From contig OY718807.1 of assembly GCA_963070105.1 (NCBI GenBank), positions 8,161,983 to 8,225,982 on the forward strand: a stretch of 64,000 nucleotides of DNA. The letters are read 5' to 3'. The notes under the pieces were generated by a model. The model was not told the origin of the DNA and did not search any database. It saw only the letters and a program-made list of their open reading frames with translations. Of this stretch, positions 38,901-52,844 are shown piece by piece. The position numbers and the translations under genes were made by a program. Positions within the stretch are counted from its first letter, which is position 1, and the number at the start of each line of letters is the position of its first letter. This DNA is from Litomosoides sigmodontis (lineage: Eukaryota; Nematoda; Chromadorea; Rhabditida; Onchocercidae).

Positions 38901-39861
38901 GATTAAAGCATCAAGAAAGTGAAGTCGTAATTTTCATAATTATATATTCCTAAAAAAAGTGATTACAGGATTGATTGATGTTTCACTTCTCAGTAAGCCG
39001 CTTCCAAATGAGGCGCTGTCAGAAATGCGCACGCTTCTCAGTCGGATCCCTGTACTGGAGCAAGCAGAAAATGATTTAGCTCGCCTCATGAGTGCCGTAA
39101 AGATTGTAAGTTTGTTTTCGCCCGCATATGTTGAATTTTTCGTTTAGTTTTTTTAGCTCAAGCGTCAGGGCACTATTATGCTTTTGCATTTCACAGTAAA
39201 TTTTGAGAATAACGACCCTGAGGGTGGAAGTGGAAGGATGGATACACCAACGGATCTTATGACAACAGAGCAAAGATCAGAATACAACAGATTGGTGATC
39301 GAGATTGCTGCGACTAAGACGGAAATTTTAACAATTCGCGAACGTATACGTGGGAACTCCGATACAGCAGGCAGTGTTAGGGTGAGTTTTATCGAACTAT
39401 TCGCATATAAGTTGTGAGAAATGTATTAAAATAAAGTTAGTAGTGGTATTTATTTAAAGAATATCAAGAACTTAATTTTTATCAAAGTGAGGAGCTATTC
39501 ATTTGTGTTCTGTTAAGTTTCATAATAGTGCTCAGACTATTTACTCTGCATTAAAGTGCAGTAAGATAGTACAAGTAAATAGGGCGTGAATTCGCAGATC
39601 ACCGTGGTTGAATTTAAAGGCTGTAAATTGCTTGACATAGCCAACTGAATTTTTGGAGATTTCTATAAATTACTTGCATTCTGATTTGTTTCCATGAGAT
39701 AATCAGATAGACTTTTTCAGCCAGCTACGAGTTTACCTGAAAGTCAGCGAATGCAACCACAGCAACAGCAACCAGCTGTCACAACAACTTCACCTCGTTT
39801 CGGTGACAGCATTCTGGACGTTGCTGTGCGTGTTGAACAGCAAAAACTGTTTTCAATGTAA
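35936..39861 (+). CDS. ain-1: GW182/AIN-1-type miRISC scaffold protein
   Basis: Fourteen exons join in phase to 645 residues: 35936-36007, 36163-36289, 36402-36479, 36800-36868, 36985-37155, 37241-37494, 37751-37918, 38036-38138, 38222-38284, 38367-38510, 38705-38890, 38969-39105, 39157-39381, 39721-39861. GW182 proteins bind Argonaute through Trp residues and recruit deadenylases, giving miRNA-directed repression in the cytoplasm and P bodies. About 20 Trp occur in Gly/Asn/Pro/Ser-rich disordered sequence (NRWGG, VWGGT, GWQQ, QWNP, GWGD, GWGN, GWMP). The family core is clear at about 320-343: DPEGEVRKWQRDTGTAAWGD. A helical region follows (QQIVEQLRQAVAKGLIDVS, then ALSEMRTLLSRIP), then a Gln-rich end. 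No RRM is seen, as in C. elegans AIN-1, whose length (about 640) is very close. Assignment to AIN-1 rather than AIN-2 rests on length and layout. Confidence 0.88.
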
Positions 39862-42800
39862 TACTAGATATGAAATACTGACTAGTCAGCAAGGCACGCA
39901 TGCATCGAAATACCTGCCTTTTCATCATTTATCTTCTCATTTTCATGTTTCTTATCATGAAATTTTTAACGGAATTCAACCTCACGGTGCGTGTGCAGCT
40001 CAATTCATGCGTCATGGAACTTACATTTTCATTATTGTTGTGTTAATTCGAAATGTTTATATACATAATGCTATCTCTCACTTCCAGATTTCTCATTTTT
40101 TTTTTAATTAGATGAACACTCTAATGCTTTGCTTTCCATATTTCCTTTGAAAAAATTGCACCTAACACCTCCATCACTTCGTGCATTATAATAACCATGC
40201 AACCATTCCTTTGTGCTACATATAGTGAATTTTTAAGAGAGTATTTGCCATGGTGAAAGATAAGTTAACTTTAGCGCAGGAAATAGTATTACTGATTTTG
40301 GTGCTGAGTACTGATCGTAGTAATGGTGTAATAGCAAGTGTATACGTAACAAATAAGTTTCTTATTTTGCCCCGATAAAGGTACGTGGAATAATTCTGTT
40401 TCTAATGGATTCATTTTTTAATAATGTGAAAAGTAATCTAAACATTCTTCGTGTCTTTCCCTTCATTTCTCATGGGTCATTTATGTCGATGTCTTGATTG
40501 ATTCTTGTTATATTACATCAAATCATCTATTTCTTACGTGTTTTTTGTCATTTGATTTAATAATTTAATTAGGATAAGCGCATTAGTTATATCGTGATCA
40601 TTTCTTCTCTTTTCTCTATTTTTATTCCCTTGAACGTCATATAAGTTGCAGTTCAGATGATCGATTATTGATATTTTCAAACTTTGCATATTTTTCAATT
40701 CCAAGCTCATTAACGCGCTATGTGTAGCTGCTGTGAAATTATTTGTTGAGAGGAGTTTTTGGAGGGATATCATTGTGTGACAATCACTTGTCGATTGAGA
40801 TTTTAGATTTATTCATGTCATATTTTTTTTCCTTCCATTTTCTCAATCGTTGGTCTTAAATTTCCAGGAGCTCTACATACGTTTCAGTTCATTCTGCTCA
40901 GCTGAAGCTCACCCGAAACGCGAGAATGTACGTTTATGCATTGCCAAGGTGTATAAGATGTATGTGTTAAAGATACAAAAGTTGGTTCAGTCACATACAC
41001 ATTTAGAAAAAAAGTGGTTTCATAGTTATCTTATTTATCGTTTCCTACTGCTTTTTGGGTGCCCTAACCTGGTAGTTGATTTGTGACTTTGGCTTCCGCA
41101 TATTAACTTATTATTGACGGTAAGCGATAGCTTTACTGAGTGATCGGATTTTTTTGTATCTTCTGCTTCATATGTGTTGTAGAAGTTATCCATCAGTGTT
41201 GGTTTGGTTGAGCTATTTGCTGCAACAGTTGCTCATAGCACAAGCCTATGTACGTTCAGTACTTGTATTGCCCAATGCGGCGCAATAGCCTCCACTTGCT
41301 GCATTCGTAATAGGGTCATTAATGTTTTGGTGTTGTATAATTATTTAATCATCAATAGCTTTGTTGGAAATCTTTCCTAATAATTTTATATTTAGTGCGT
41401 AATCAACATCCCCCTATTTATGCTGTACTATTACTCCATAAAGCATTTCATGTATTTTCCTTCTTTTTTATTTAAAATCTAAACTTATTGGGAATGTTAA
41501 ATATTCAAGCTTCCACCAAATGCTTACTGTCAACATTTATTTCGTGCATGTATGTACGGTAGCTTTTATACAATCATTTAGTGGTAGTATTGAGATATAT
41601 CAAGAATTTTATCTGTGTATTAAAAAGACTTTATTGTAAGCAATATGAATTTTCTGGAATTTTACAATGTAATTTTTTAACATTTCTCATAAAAAATGGG
41701 GGCGGTGGGCAGCGAGATTGTTACTACTATTGACTACTGAAAGCTACTGTTCTCTGGTTGCTTCGCATTTCGATGTTTTTTTTTCAAGGAAGAAAATATC
41801 GGTTCTCGTCACTTCGGGTATTCTTAGTCGTTTGCACCATTTTTTATTCTCAGCGTACAATTAATTCTTTCTTTTCTCCTTTGTTTGGTTATTGTGTATT
41901 ATTGTGTGTGTATTTTTTAATATCACTAATCATTAACTGATCAACTAAGCATTAATTGCTCTCATCCTTTCAGTTGTAACTAGCAAAGACAACTCCATCA
42001 GCAAGTGCTCACCGTTGCTTCGCCATTATTTATACTATTATTAATTACCGGACGTCTTTTCTTATCCTAGCTTAATTCTTTTACATGTACCTATCCCTAC
42101 TTTTTTCAATCATTTCATTGCAGGTTGTTTGTCATCTTTTTCTCTTCCTTTTACACGCAAAAGAAAAAAGTTGCAAATGATCTCGCTTCTATGTTTCCTC
42201 GGGGTTTCGTCAATGTCAAATTTTTGCAGGTAGGTGCAATACGCTACAGCTCATTGGGTAATATTTGTGTCCGTTCATTGGTTGTTTCATTGAGCTCAAT
42301 TGATTCTGTTAGAGAATTAAACTCGGACCTTAATGAGATTACATCACTTTTCCATTCGTTTTAATTGCCAGGAATTTGAAAAAAAAAATGGAGTAGGAAA
42401 TTGTATGTGTTTTATCAGCCGTTTCAACTCACACTTTTCCTTAGAGTTTTTTTTTGGAGTTATTCTTTTGAGCCTTTTTGGGACCTACTTCCCATTTCGG
42501 TAGGCTGCCTCTTCTGCTCTTTGTTTTTTCTTTCTCAGGTCACTTCTTTACGGACTTAAAAGAAAACTGCAATTTGCTAATGCAAATGTTGCTGTTATTA
42601 TTTTCCCCATAATCAGTGTATTTAATATGCATAAGAGTGAATGGTTTCATTGTAATACCTGTTAACCCTTCTTGGTCTCGAGCTTCTCCATCTGTACAGT
42701 ACCCTGTCATTTTCATTATGCCATCATCAGCCAATTGTATTCCTAATTACTACCATCGAAAAGAACGGTTTTAAAATATATCCTAAAAAATACAAATTTT

Positions 42801-43734
42801 GATAAAATTTGGGAGGTCATTTTTCATCACTCGTTCGCTCTCTCATTATTAAAACCAAATACTGTACGAGTATATAATTATGTATGAATGTGTGTAGTCT
42901 TCTGAGATTCTCTTGAAAATGATGCTCTCTTGCTTGCTGTGATGTGTTGCCCTCCTCAATTGTTTTTGAGTCTTTAAAAATAAAGGGAAATTTCTTTTCA
43001 GCTTGTCTGCCACATTTCTTTGCCCAAAGTTCAGTTGACTGTTTCATTGTAAACAAAAATTCCACTGATTTGATGAAACAAAAATGTATCAAGAAAATGT
43101 TTTGTACTAATGCTAAAAACCAGTATTTAGCTAGTGGCAAATAACTATGTGGATTCATATTTCTTTTGGTCATTAAAATGGCAAAATTGGTGTTTACTAA
43201 AAGATGAGGATATGATATTTGAAATGCGGGCAAGTGGATTCAGATTCCAGAAAGTTGCCATCATAGGTGTACATATATATATAATATGCTCTCCTCAATA
43301 GTCTTGCATAACAGCTCTAACTTATCTTTTTGCAAAATTTGCCTACATAAAACGGATGCTATTTTTTTCGGAGTTTAGTGGTGGAAATTTTTCTTCGTTA
43401 TCTCGGTAGAGAATTAAGAGAGGTAGGTGAGATAGTTTTTTTGTCCATTAAACTCTTCTGTAAGGAGAAGGTCAAAGGTTTACAGACGGCAGCCTTTCAA
43501 AATTTCAGTTGTTTTCTCTCCATTTCGAAGGAGAGGAGAGGATTTGATAGATTTATTATTTACTGCTAAATCGCTTCTTTAAAATCTCCACGGTCTGTTA
43601 ATTGATTCCTTAGCACTATTATTATTATACGGAAGCATATATGAATTGTGGCAGATTGAATGGCACTATCTCTGTCTGTTGCTTATTTGTCCTATTTTTG
43701 CTATTTAATAATTCTGGGAATTGATGCATTATTA

Positions 43735-43912
43735 CTGCTATTATATTGTTATTACTATTATTATCATTAATGTTACTATTAATTATTGCCAATATTATTA
43801 TTTATTACTCTTATTATTGTCATTATTTATCATTATTATTATTATTGCATTATTATTGCTAATTATTAATCACTAATTATTATTATTATTAATTATTATT
43901 ATTATTCACTGA
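43735..43912. repeat. (ATT)n-type degenerate microsatellite
   Basis: About 180 bases made mostly of ATT units with scattered GTT, CTT and AATT interruptions. Confidence 0.9.
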
Positions 43913-44035
43913 GTGGAATGATATTTGGATAGTTCATATTTTTGATTATGCATTAATGTATTCACTCTAATCACCTGTGTATATAAATAAATCTCTAATA
44001 AAATTTCCTGAAATTATTCAGCAGAACAAATCTTT

Positions 44036-44056
44036 TGTGTGTGTGTGTGTGTGTGT
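44036..44056. repeat. (GT)n microsatellite
   Basis: About ten GT units. Confidence 0.85.
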
Positions 44057-44906
44057 CTTAGCACTCTTGCAGTATTTTTTTGTATTCAAATTATGATTTG
44101 ATGAGTGCAATAATGTGAGCCAATAATTTTTGCTTCTGCGCAGGAATTAGCAAGGAATTAATTAGTATTGCCGCACCATCTATTCATTTTATAGTGATGG
44201 AATAGTAGGAAACTGAATGCATCATTTTCCGTGCAATTTTTGCAAGTATCAAACATTTTCTATTTTTGAGCAGATATCTTTGAAAATATCTTTGGTATAA
44301 TTTTTGAAACTTAATCTCTTCATTTCCTCGTTCCCTTTGAAATCTTTTATGCATATCGAGAGGAAGAAGTTAGCTGAAAATGATAAGCAACTTTTCTGAG
44401 ATATATGAAATTGCAATGGATTAATTGCTTCTGCTTTCAATTTAACTATTAATTATTATACCAGATTTCGGAATGGAAACGCAGATTTTTTTAAGAGCTT
44501 GCTTAAAAACGTGCAAGTGAATAATTGTCATGCTGGTAATTCAGTGATTATAATTTTTAGCTTATAATTTTTATAAGTTTCAATTAACTGTTCATCCAGT
44601 TATTTCTCCAGAAACAAGCCTATGGAAGCATATGTGGACGGTGTTGAATTTAAGTGCCAAAAGTATTGCATCACATTCTAATTAGAATTTTACGCTTTTA
44701 AAAGAATTAAAGAAATTTTGAGAAAGTAGGAAAGTTTTCAGTGAAGTTAAAATCAAAAGAGGGAGTGAGTGAGTAGATGGAAATTAATGGAAGCGAAGGT
44801 CTATTAAATTTTGTTATTTACTATTGAATATTTGCAATGCTTCTGTGTTCAGATATTTGATGAAGTGAAGAGAGGGTGGGTGTATGCAAATTTGACGAAT
44901 TGATTC

Positions 44907-44926
44907 ACTCTCTCTCTCTCTCTCTA
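44907..44926. repeat. (CT)n microsatellite
   Basis: About ten CT units in a row. Confidence 0.85.
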
Positions 44927-46220
44927 TGATATATTTCACTGATGGATTAGACACACATTCCGTAACAATCGTAAAAGTGTTGATATCACTGAGGAAGTAG
45001 GCAAAACATATATATTCATCCTTTTGAGTTTGCCACAATTAAATTTTAATTTCACATCTAAAATTACTGCCTTCAAACCGATATAATAATACATGGAGAA
45101 AAAAAAACCATGTGGAGATAATTAATTTATTTGGAAGAATTTTAAACAAATACTACCTCCAGCAAATTTATCATTTAAACTAATCAATTAATTACATAAT
45201 TTAAAGTAACTATCAACTAATTACTAAAACATTAATTTAAACAACAAAGTTCCTCAATCAATACTACTGTCTATAAAACATAGGTACAATTTACTCGATT
45301 AAATCTAACATTCTAAGAGTATTTTTGAAACTAAATTAATGAATAAAGATGAATGCTCGATGGAATTGATCAAATGTTGAATGGGAAAAAAAAAACATAT
45401 ATGATCGATTGATCGGTCGATTAGAATTCCATCAGAAACGAACAGTAATATCGTCGAAAAGTAAGAAAGTAGGCAAGAGTGAATGCTATCAACCATAGCA
45501 TCCAATAAATTGTCCAACGACAATAATACCACGTCCTCGTTGGTTCCTCTTCAATTTCAAATATAATACTTGGCACTTGCAGTGGCTAAATTTCAACAAC
45601 TTTTACAACGAATGTTTCATTTATGAAATAAATAGGCGCATATGTTACATGCCAAATGTGCATAATGCTTAATTCATTAAATTCTCTTTCTCATTCACAT
45701 CATTCGTTCATACAATCATATTCACATAATAATTATATATATGTATATATAAATTATTCACGTTAGCAAATTTGAAAATAATACCCCTCGAACTATTGGT
45801 GGTGCAGTGAATTCGCTTGATGATTGATATGGCGTAGACTGCATGCATTAAAATTATATTATTTTCAATGAAATTAAAATTCAATTTGAATTTTAAACTT
45901 TAAAATCTAAGCGAAACAGAATTCAAATTCAATGTGTTCATAGAAAATAGGAAAAAAAAGCACTTAACAGTATAAAAAATATTTAGTTAATTTTCCAGAA
46001 AACAAACTATCATTATTAAATAGTAAGTAACATCTTTTGGAGATTTTTTATGATGAAAAAAAAAGAATCCCTGTAAAAATAAATTCAAAAAAAAGGAAAT
46101 GAAGAAATTGTTCGATTTTATTTTCATCCAATTTAAATTGTTCACCCCGTAGAGTCGACGATATGGATTGTCAGAGTCATCCGATCTATAAATTCTTCTT
46201 CCACGACAGCATTTATAACA

Positions 46221-46240
46221 AACAACAACAACAACAACAA
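46221..46240. repeat. (CAA)n repeat
   Basis: About six CAA/ACA trinucleotides in a row. Confidence 0.8.
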
Positions 46241-48176
46241 ATGAAATAACAGTGGAAGAGGTTTCACCTCACTCTATTATCAATTAGCATTTCTATTTCA
46301 CTACTTCTTGGTAGGTATTGTATCATTGCTTAAAAAACCTATTTATAGTTTTTATACAAAAAAAAACACCTTTTTTTTCTTCTTTTTATGTTATCATTGA
46401 TTGCATTTGTGGGCGTTAATTCACGATCAGACTGTAAAATTTGAGTATTAATGTAAGCAGTTGGCGCTTCATTCTTTTTTCAACTTTGTAAAAATAAGCA
46501 AAAAGAGAGATGAGAGGAGAAATGGCAATTCATCAAGTTGGAAGGTATTTGTTGAAACGAAATGGAAAAATTGGAAGTGAATTGTAATAGAAAGAGAAAT
46601 GAGGAAAAATACCTTCTCCAGTCCTGTATATACGTCAGTTTCTTGTGCCCAAACTTTCTTCGGTCGCTTTCGCTGCAACGTCAAATAATAAAGTTTTTTG
46701 CTTTATTATATTTCCTCATCTCGTTTCTTTTGCTTATTCAAAGCTAAATGTTAGAGTTTAATGAAAATTTTGAAGAAATTGAAATTAGTAGAAGGCACAG
46801 TTCAATTTTATTCTGCCTTCTACCTTTTTCTATAATCAGTCCTATTAAACTATTGAATTTTAATCCAAATGAATCTATTCGATATTTAAACTTCAAACAT
46901 ACATTTTAAATGGACCAACCATTTTTTAAGTTTAATTGTTTCTTCAGTTGAATGGTTATGATCCCAGTTAAACAACCGCTCACTCTAGCGATAATCGTTA
47001 CCAGTAGGTCTCGACGATTCATTATCTCCTTTTTCTTCAATTCAATAACTGATAATTTTTTAATAAAAAAAAGCATTTCACTAATTTTATTCAAAAAAGT
47101 AAGCATTGTTGAGATGAAGTAATTTCGACCATGAACGCATAATGAAAGTACTCTCGAATTTTCAAAATGCTTTTTTGTTTCGCTAAAGAGTAACTCACTT
47201 CGTTTAATTTTACAATCAATTTTTTTTTCAAGAATATTCCTAGAAAGTAGCTACTAGCGAATAGGAAGCTAATTGCATTCTCCAAATGGATAACACAAAA
47301 GACTACTGACATCTGAAACTGAAAATATCAAAGCAATATGCCTTCTACACAAAACTCCTCATAACATTACATCACAATCAGCGCTTATCAAAAATTACAG
47401 AGTGTGCTTACGCACTCCATAAGTACATCAACGAATATCTTCTCTGCAAAGGATTGCAATTTCTCTAGTTAAACTTTCGGACATCAGACGAGAATGACTT
47501 TAAAAGTTTAGAGAAATGCCAATTTTGACATGTAACCTTTTTCATAAGCTGTTTATCAAATTAATAATTATATAACAAAACCATTAAACATAAACTGATC
47601 ATTTTCAACTATGTACAAATACATACAGAGAGACATACACGCATAGAAGTGAACAAATAAGCTAAAAAGACCCGTCCAGAGATGAGATGTAGGGACAAGT
47701 TGCATAAAAGAGTTTACATGAAAAAAGCGGTTTAAGTTCGAAATTTCATATCTATCACAGTAACAGTAGCTCCTTCAATAGTTGATGCATCGTAATAAAT
47801 TTTAGTGAAATTTAATATTGCTTTCACATGAATACCCACAAAACTAGTGAAAATGGTGAACCAAATTCTTGCAATAAAATAGTTTAAAGAAATTATTAAA
47901 GGAAAGGTGATAAGAACAGGAATGCAAAAAAAGATAGGAACGCAAAAACTTCAATTTAAACGACGAGGAAATTCAAATTACTAATCACAGGATAACAAAT
48001 TCAAGCTAAGACTTATTAAACAATTGATAACTGGTATAGCAATGCAGAAGTGAATCGGAATCACTTGAATGAAGAATATACCGCCCTGTCCATTTCTTCA
48101 AATTTGTTGCTTCAAATTGCTTCAGGAAGAACTCTCAAGTACTCAATAGAAAAAACGCAAAATAATTAACTTCAGA

Positions 48177-51100
48177 CTATTCAGCTCCTAAATTTGCTAG
48201 AATTCTGAAACCATACAACGGTTCATCTAAATCTAAATTTCCATTCCCAAAATTCTTCTTCCGCTTTTTATTTTTTCGCTTCTTCGTCTGCCATGGATTC
48301 TGTTCACTACGCGTTGAAAGTTGAGACGAAGGTCGATCAACCAATTCCATCGACTTTGGCCCACTAGGATGACTTTCTTCCATTTCGCTTTCCGTTAACA
48401 AACAAGTCTCACTAGACGCTGCCAACGAAGAATTGCACACATTTTCCGCCTCACCAACCACATCACAAACTACAGTTGGTACTTCTGCAATCGCCGATTC
48501 AGGATACATTTCAGCTGAAATAGATCTATTGTTCCTTCCATTTCACCAACTATTCCCTTCAATAAACAACAAAGTAACTTTGAAAAATCTTTCAAAAAAA
48601 AATTAAGTGAATGTACCGGTTGACTGAATATCGGAGCTTTCCTGAATCAATTTCTGGAGCTGCTCATCCACTACTTCGCCAGCAACACCACGGTTAATAA
48701 TAGAAAAGGCATAGTGTAACAGCAATAACATCAATAATGTTAATATGTTCATAAAAACAACGATGCAAACGAGTTCACCACTCTGAAATATAATTTGTCA
48801 ACCCTTTCATAAAAGCAACCACACATCGGTTGCTTTAAGCATCTCTAAAAGAAATAAGCCCGACCATTCATTAAATTTTATACCAATCACAAAACAACGC
48901 ATACCGTCCACATGCCAAAGTAGCCATGGGGATGTGCCTGAGAACGCGCCAACGACACATCCGCATCACTCCCTCTGCCTCTGATATGCTTCAAAATCAT
49001 GGAGTTATGCGCTGGTGCGAGTTCCCGCGGTAAAGCCCTGACTGTCTCAGTAAGTTCTCTCAAACTAGCTGCAAGAGCGTCCATCTGAAAAAGTTGTTCC
49101 TTAAGTTATTATTATTTATTACATCAGTTTAGCTTATCAAAACTGAAACAGTGTTATACAGTCGAACCTGAATCTTCAAAGCATTAATTGAAGGTCTGAT
49201 AGCATTAACAGCTGCTTCTTCCGCTTGCTTAACAATTAATTCAGCATGTCGTCGACTTTCATTAGTTTGTAAGACATAACGTCGGCTCAGTTCCGACAAA
49301 TATTCACTGCTTAGAGACATATTCAATTCCAAGCTACTAATCCGTTTATTCAGTTTCAGGAAAATCGACTCTTTATGGCTCGTAACTCCCCCAGGTATCA
49401 TAAACTCTGAAACATAACACATGCAGAGTTATAAGAAAGATAAAAAAAAACCATAAGTTGGAATAGACAGCACAATGAAACCTATAAAATGCCCAAATTC
49501 TCTTACCTCTGCCTAACTTCTTATTAAGCACATTTGAATTCGTTGGCGAATTCATAATGGGAGATATTGTCGACATTCCACCCGAATCTGTCTCATTAGA
49601 TACAGTGGTGTTATGCACATTTTTAAAGTTTCCTGATTCCAGATCACAGACGTAGGTTGGTAGAACGGAATCCAGGAAAAATTCTAGTACTCCTGTCTGA
49701 TTTTTCTTGTGGTTTTTTAAGGAATAATGGACATGATCCTATAATAAGCATTGATAAAAAGGTATGCAAATATTCACGAAATGCAAAAACAGATAATGGA
49801 ATACCCAGAACAGTTGATATGAATTCGAAACATCATAACGACCACCTGCTTATTTTTTGCTGGATTGGCACTGCCAGCAACAAGAAGACTATACTGAAAT
49901 CCAAAAAATGCTCGACAAAATAATATATAACTATCGACATTGTCGACAGAACACTTCGTGCACAGTTCTACCAGCGTTGAATTTGTTCTGCAAAACAAAA
50001 ATCTCCCATTTTTTGGGTATATGCCAATTACCATAATAAATGATGAATGGAAAAACAAAATTACATTAGTTATGATCAACAATTTTTGCAGCATAAAAGT
50101 ACAAACATTGACACCTGGTGCTATTTTGTGTTGAAAGCCCAGCGCGTTTCGACAGGAAGGTCGATTCCAAGACATCTTTGATATTGCCAATTCCTATGCT
50201 ACCAACTGCATTCACCACAGCATCAACAAACGGTAAATCGTTAACGCTTTTATTTTTCTTTAACGAAATATTGTTTACTGAAGGTCTAATATCAGTAGAA
50301 CAAATACATACAGATTTATAAAAGTAAATGCTTAAGTAAGAAAAATTAAGAAAACCTCCACTGCTCCAGCTTCAAGTAAAGCATCTTTCGCAGTGATAGT
50401 TGGAGTAGTGATACTATCATCGATCTTCGCAGATGAACCGTTTACTTCTTGCACCTCCTGGAAACAAACTTTTATAGGAAATATTAATGTCACAGATAAC
50501 TTGTTCAGGTGGTAATTTTTTAAAACAAAGCAAAACTACGAAAATAAAAAAAAAACAAAAAATTATCCGCAATACTTACAACAGGAACAGAAAACGATGC
50601 ATCAGAAACTGCAGCAGCTTCAGCTTCTGCTTCATATTCATCAACCATTGAAATCCCAAGAAGTCGTACCATACTCAGCGTACAGTAATGCTCGCGACCA
50701 TAGTGTGATAATAATTCTAACTGAAACAAATAAAATATTAACAATAGTAATATCTATCTCTTTAAAAGGCAATGTTATCGTTCTCTTTTAACTAGCATCT
50801 ATGATGTGAAATGTCCAAATGTTTCAAATAAATTGCAACTTCTTGCCACAAAAATTTGGCATGCAAAATGAAATTCAAGTCTGGATCGCACTGTATTTCA
50901 AAAAGAATTAACCCTTAAAAACTTGACATATGAGCGCGCAACAATTGGAAACCGTTGTATTTCACGATTGTTTTCGACAATAAAATCGCCCAGAACCAAC
51001 CACTCGTTTGAAGGATAACGTTCACTGCCCAAAATTCTTATATTTTTCGGCCCTGATGAGAATAGTTCAAAATTTGCTACTTCCAAAACATTTGGCTGAA

Positions 51101-52844
51101 AATCAGACTGTCACTGTGCAAGTAACAATGGAAAAAAAGACATAAATTTCAAGAAATTAGACGCCAGAAACTTCATTGAAGTTTAGTCACATATAAATAA
51201 ATTTTAACTTCCCGTTCGAATTCACACCTGTATAGTTTCACAAAGTTCAATAACAAGCCATTTATGCTCTGCCCTTTCACAGGGATTACGCATGTAGTCA
51301 TCCGCTTCCTTCTCGTTCAATACAGCATTCTGCAAGGCATCAAAAACAATACTGTTTCATAACTGCGAATACCAACAGATTTTTTATACAAATATGCTCT
51401 ACTTATATTTTTGCACCTTATTTTCGGCCTCATCATTGCTAAACAGAACTTTAGCACCGCATTCCTTGGAAGCATAGTTCCTAGCTGCAGCCTCCTGAGA
51501 AATCACGTTTGGCGTCGCAAGGGGCTTCGTTCCTTCCACCATTTCAGGAACTGCGCTGGAATCTATTTTTGAAGTCTCACCAACATCCGAGTGTACAATC
51601 GCCTTATGTTGATGATTCTGAAGAGTTTTTGCAGATCAAACAATTGATCATTTAATTATTTCAAGTGTAACTTTGGAGAAGTAAACAATGAGTATTATCA
51701 ATGAAATGAGTATTATCAAACTGTAACCTGTTGTTGTTCCGCTTTCCTAATTTCTTCTTTTTTTAATTTTTCCTTGGTCCATTCATCAAATGTAACGATT
51801 GGAGGTTGTTCACTAGAAAAAGGAGCAGCTAAATCAACTTCTTGTGGGCTAGCATCACTCCTTGCTTCCGCATCCCTAAAATTTCGCAAAAATATAAATT
51901 CCTTGTATGTAGATCAATTGCAGACTGATCACAACTACATGATAACTATGTTGGATGTGCCATTTCCCTTATTAAACTCCGCGTATTAAACCACTGAATT
52001 TTATTCAGTCACTTGACATTCAAACGGTTGTATTTATAATTTCACTTTTAATGAAGTTTCTTTCCAATTTATTTTGTTCTTGATGACTAAAAAGAACTAA
52101 AACAAAAAATTTACTCCAAATCTGATTGTATCGATTCGCTCTCTAACTTTGGACTTTCCACATCGGATACTGTATCACTGTTTGTAATATCAAATCCCTT
52201 CTCTTCATAAATTGAACAAATTGGAAAACGGTAATCAGGAAGGAATCTGTAATTTGTAATTTTCAAGTTCAAAAAAAGTGGCTCTAGAATTGAGAGGGTG
52301 CAAGTTTTAAACAAAAACCTGCACAGTTGAACCGTTTTCTATAAGTTTTTTACTTGAAAGCAAGGAGAAGGACTAATTTTGGTAAAAGCCCAACAATTTA
52401 ATGCTGTGCAACAATTGCAAACAAACCGTACAACAGAAACCAAATGAAGTAAGAGAATTAAGCGCCAATGCTCTCACTATACTTAGTTTCCATTTCGTCA
52501 ATTATTAGCAAGTCAAATTTAACAAAAATTCATTTTATTAATTTTTAATTAGAATTCTTGTTGCAAGTGTACGAAGCATATACATCGAAATAAATCGAAG
52601 CATATACATCGAAATAAAGTGTGACAAAAAGCATAGTCACCAGTGCTCCCCTTGTAACTAGAAAAAAAGTCTCTGTGAAACGTCTGAAATAACATACAAT
52701 CACGCAAACAAGTAAACGAATTAGAACAAACTTTTGAAAAGGCGAGATATCATGAGTCAACGCCCATCCAGTATCAATAATCGATATCGATGCAAAAAAT
52801 TGTACAATGCATAGAAATCTAAAAGAAGTGGCGTTCCGAGACAT
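48177..52844 (-). CDS. SUN-domain ossification factor-like (SUCO/Slp1) membrane protein
   Basis: Fifteen exons give about 853 residues: 52844-52732, 52246-52115, 51875-51728, 51617-51417, 51329-51228, 51095-50913, 50720-50580, 50457-50356, about 50257-50115, 49987-49846, 49738-49507, 49406-49168, 49084-48905, 48782-48617, 48514-48177. SUCO/Slp1 proteins are ER or nuclear-envelope membrane proteins linked to folding and stability of membrane and secreted proteins. Seen here: an N-terminal signal peptide-like stretch ([19 protein letters not shown]), the family FDEW motif, and a SUN domain at about 176-330 ([49 protein letters not shown]). Then come the conserved coiled-coil helix [19 protein letters not shown], a transmembrane segment at about 690-712, and a lysine-rich cytosolic tail ending [14 protein letters not shown]. 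The start of exon 9 is uncertain: the only in-phase acceptor is a poor TTAAAG. Confidence 0.9.
52572..52619. repeat. 24-base tandem repeat, two copies
   Basis: CGAAGCATATACATCGAAAT followed by AAAT/AAAG occurs twice back to back, differing only in the last base. It lies in SUCO intron 1. Confidence 0.9.

Larger units (their letters stand above)
39862..48176. other. Gene-poor, repeat-bearing interval
   Basis: No supported exon in about 8.3 kb between the stops of two convergent genes. It should hold the 3' UTRs of the GW182 and SUCO genes. It contains ATT, TG and CT repeats. The longest open frames (for example 42125-42364 plus and 42817-43233 minus) lack splice partners and protein-like motifs. 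Confidence 0.5.

Noticed and set aside
42125..42364. Plus-strand frame after a CATTGCAG acceptor, 79 codons
   Set aside because: The start is hydrophobic noise and no upstream exon joins it in phase. It could be a GW182 3' exon but nothing supports that.
42817..43233. 138-codon minus-strand frame
   Set aside because: No homology recognised, no splice partners, and it lies in AT-rich sequence where frames of this size arise by chance.
49774..50190. 138-codon minus-strand frame as a stand-alone gene
   Set aside because: It overlaps true SUCO exon 10 in frame for part of its length; the rest is intron read-through.
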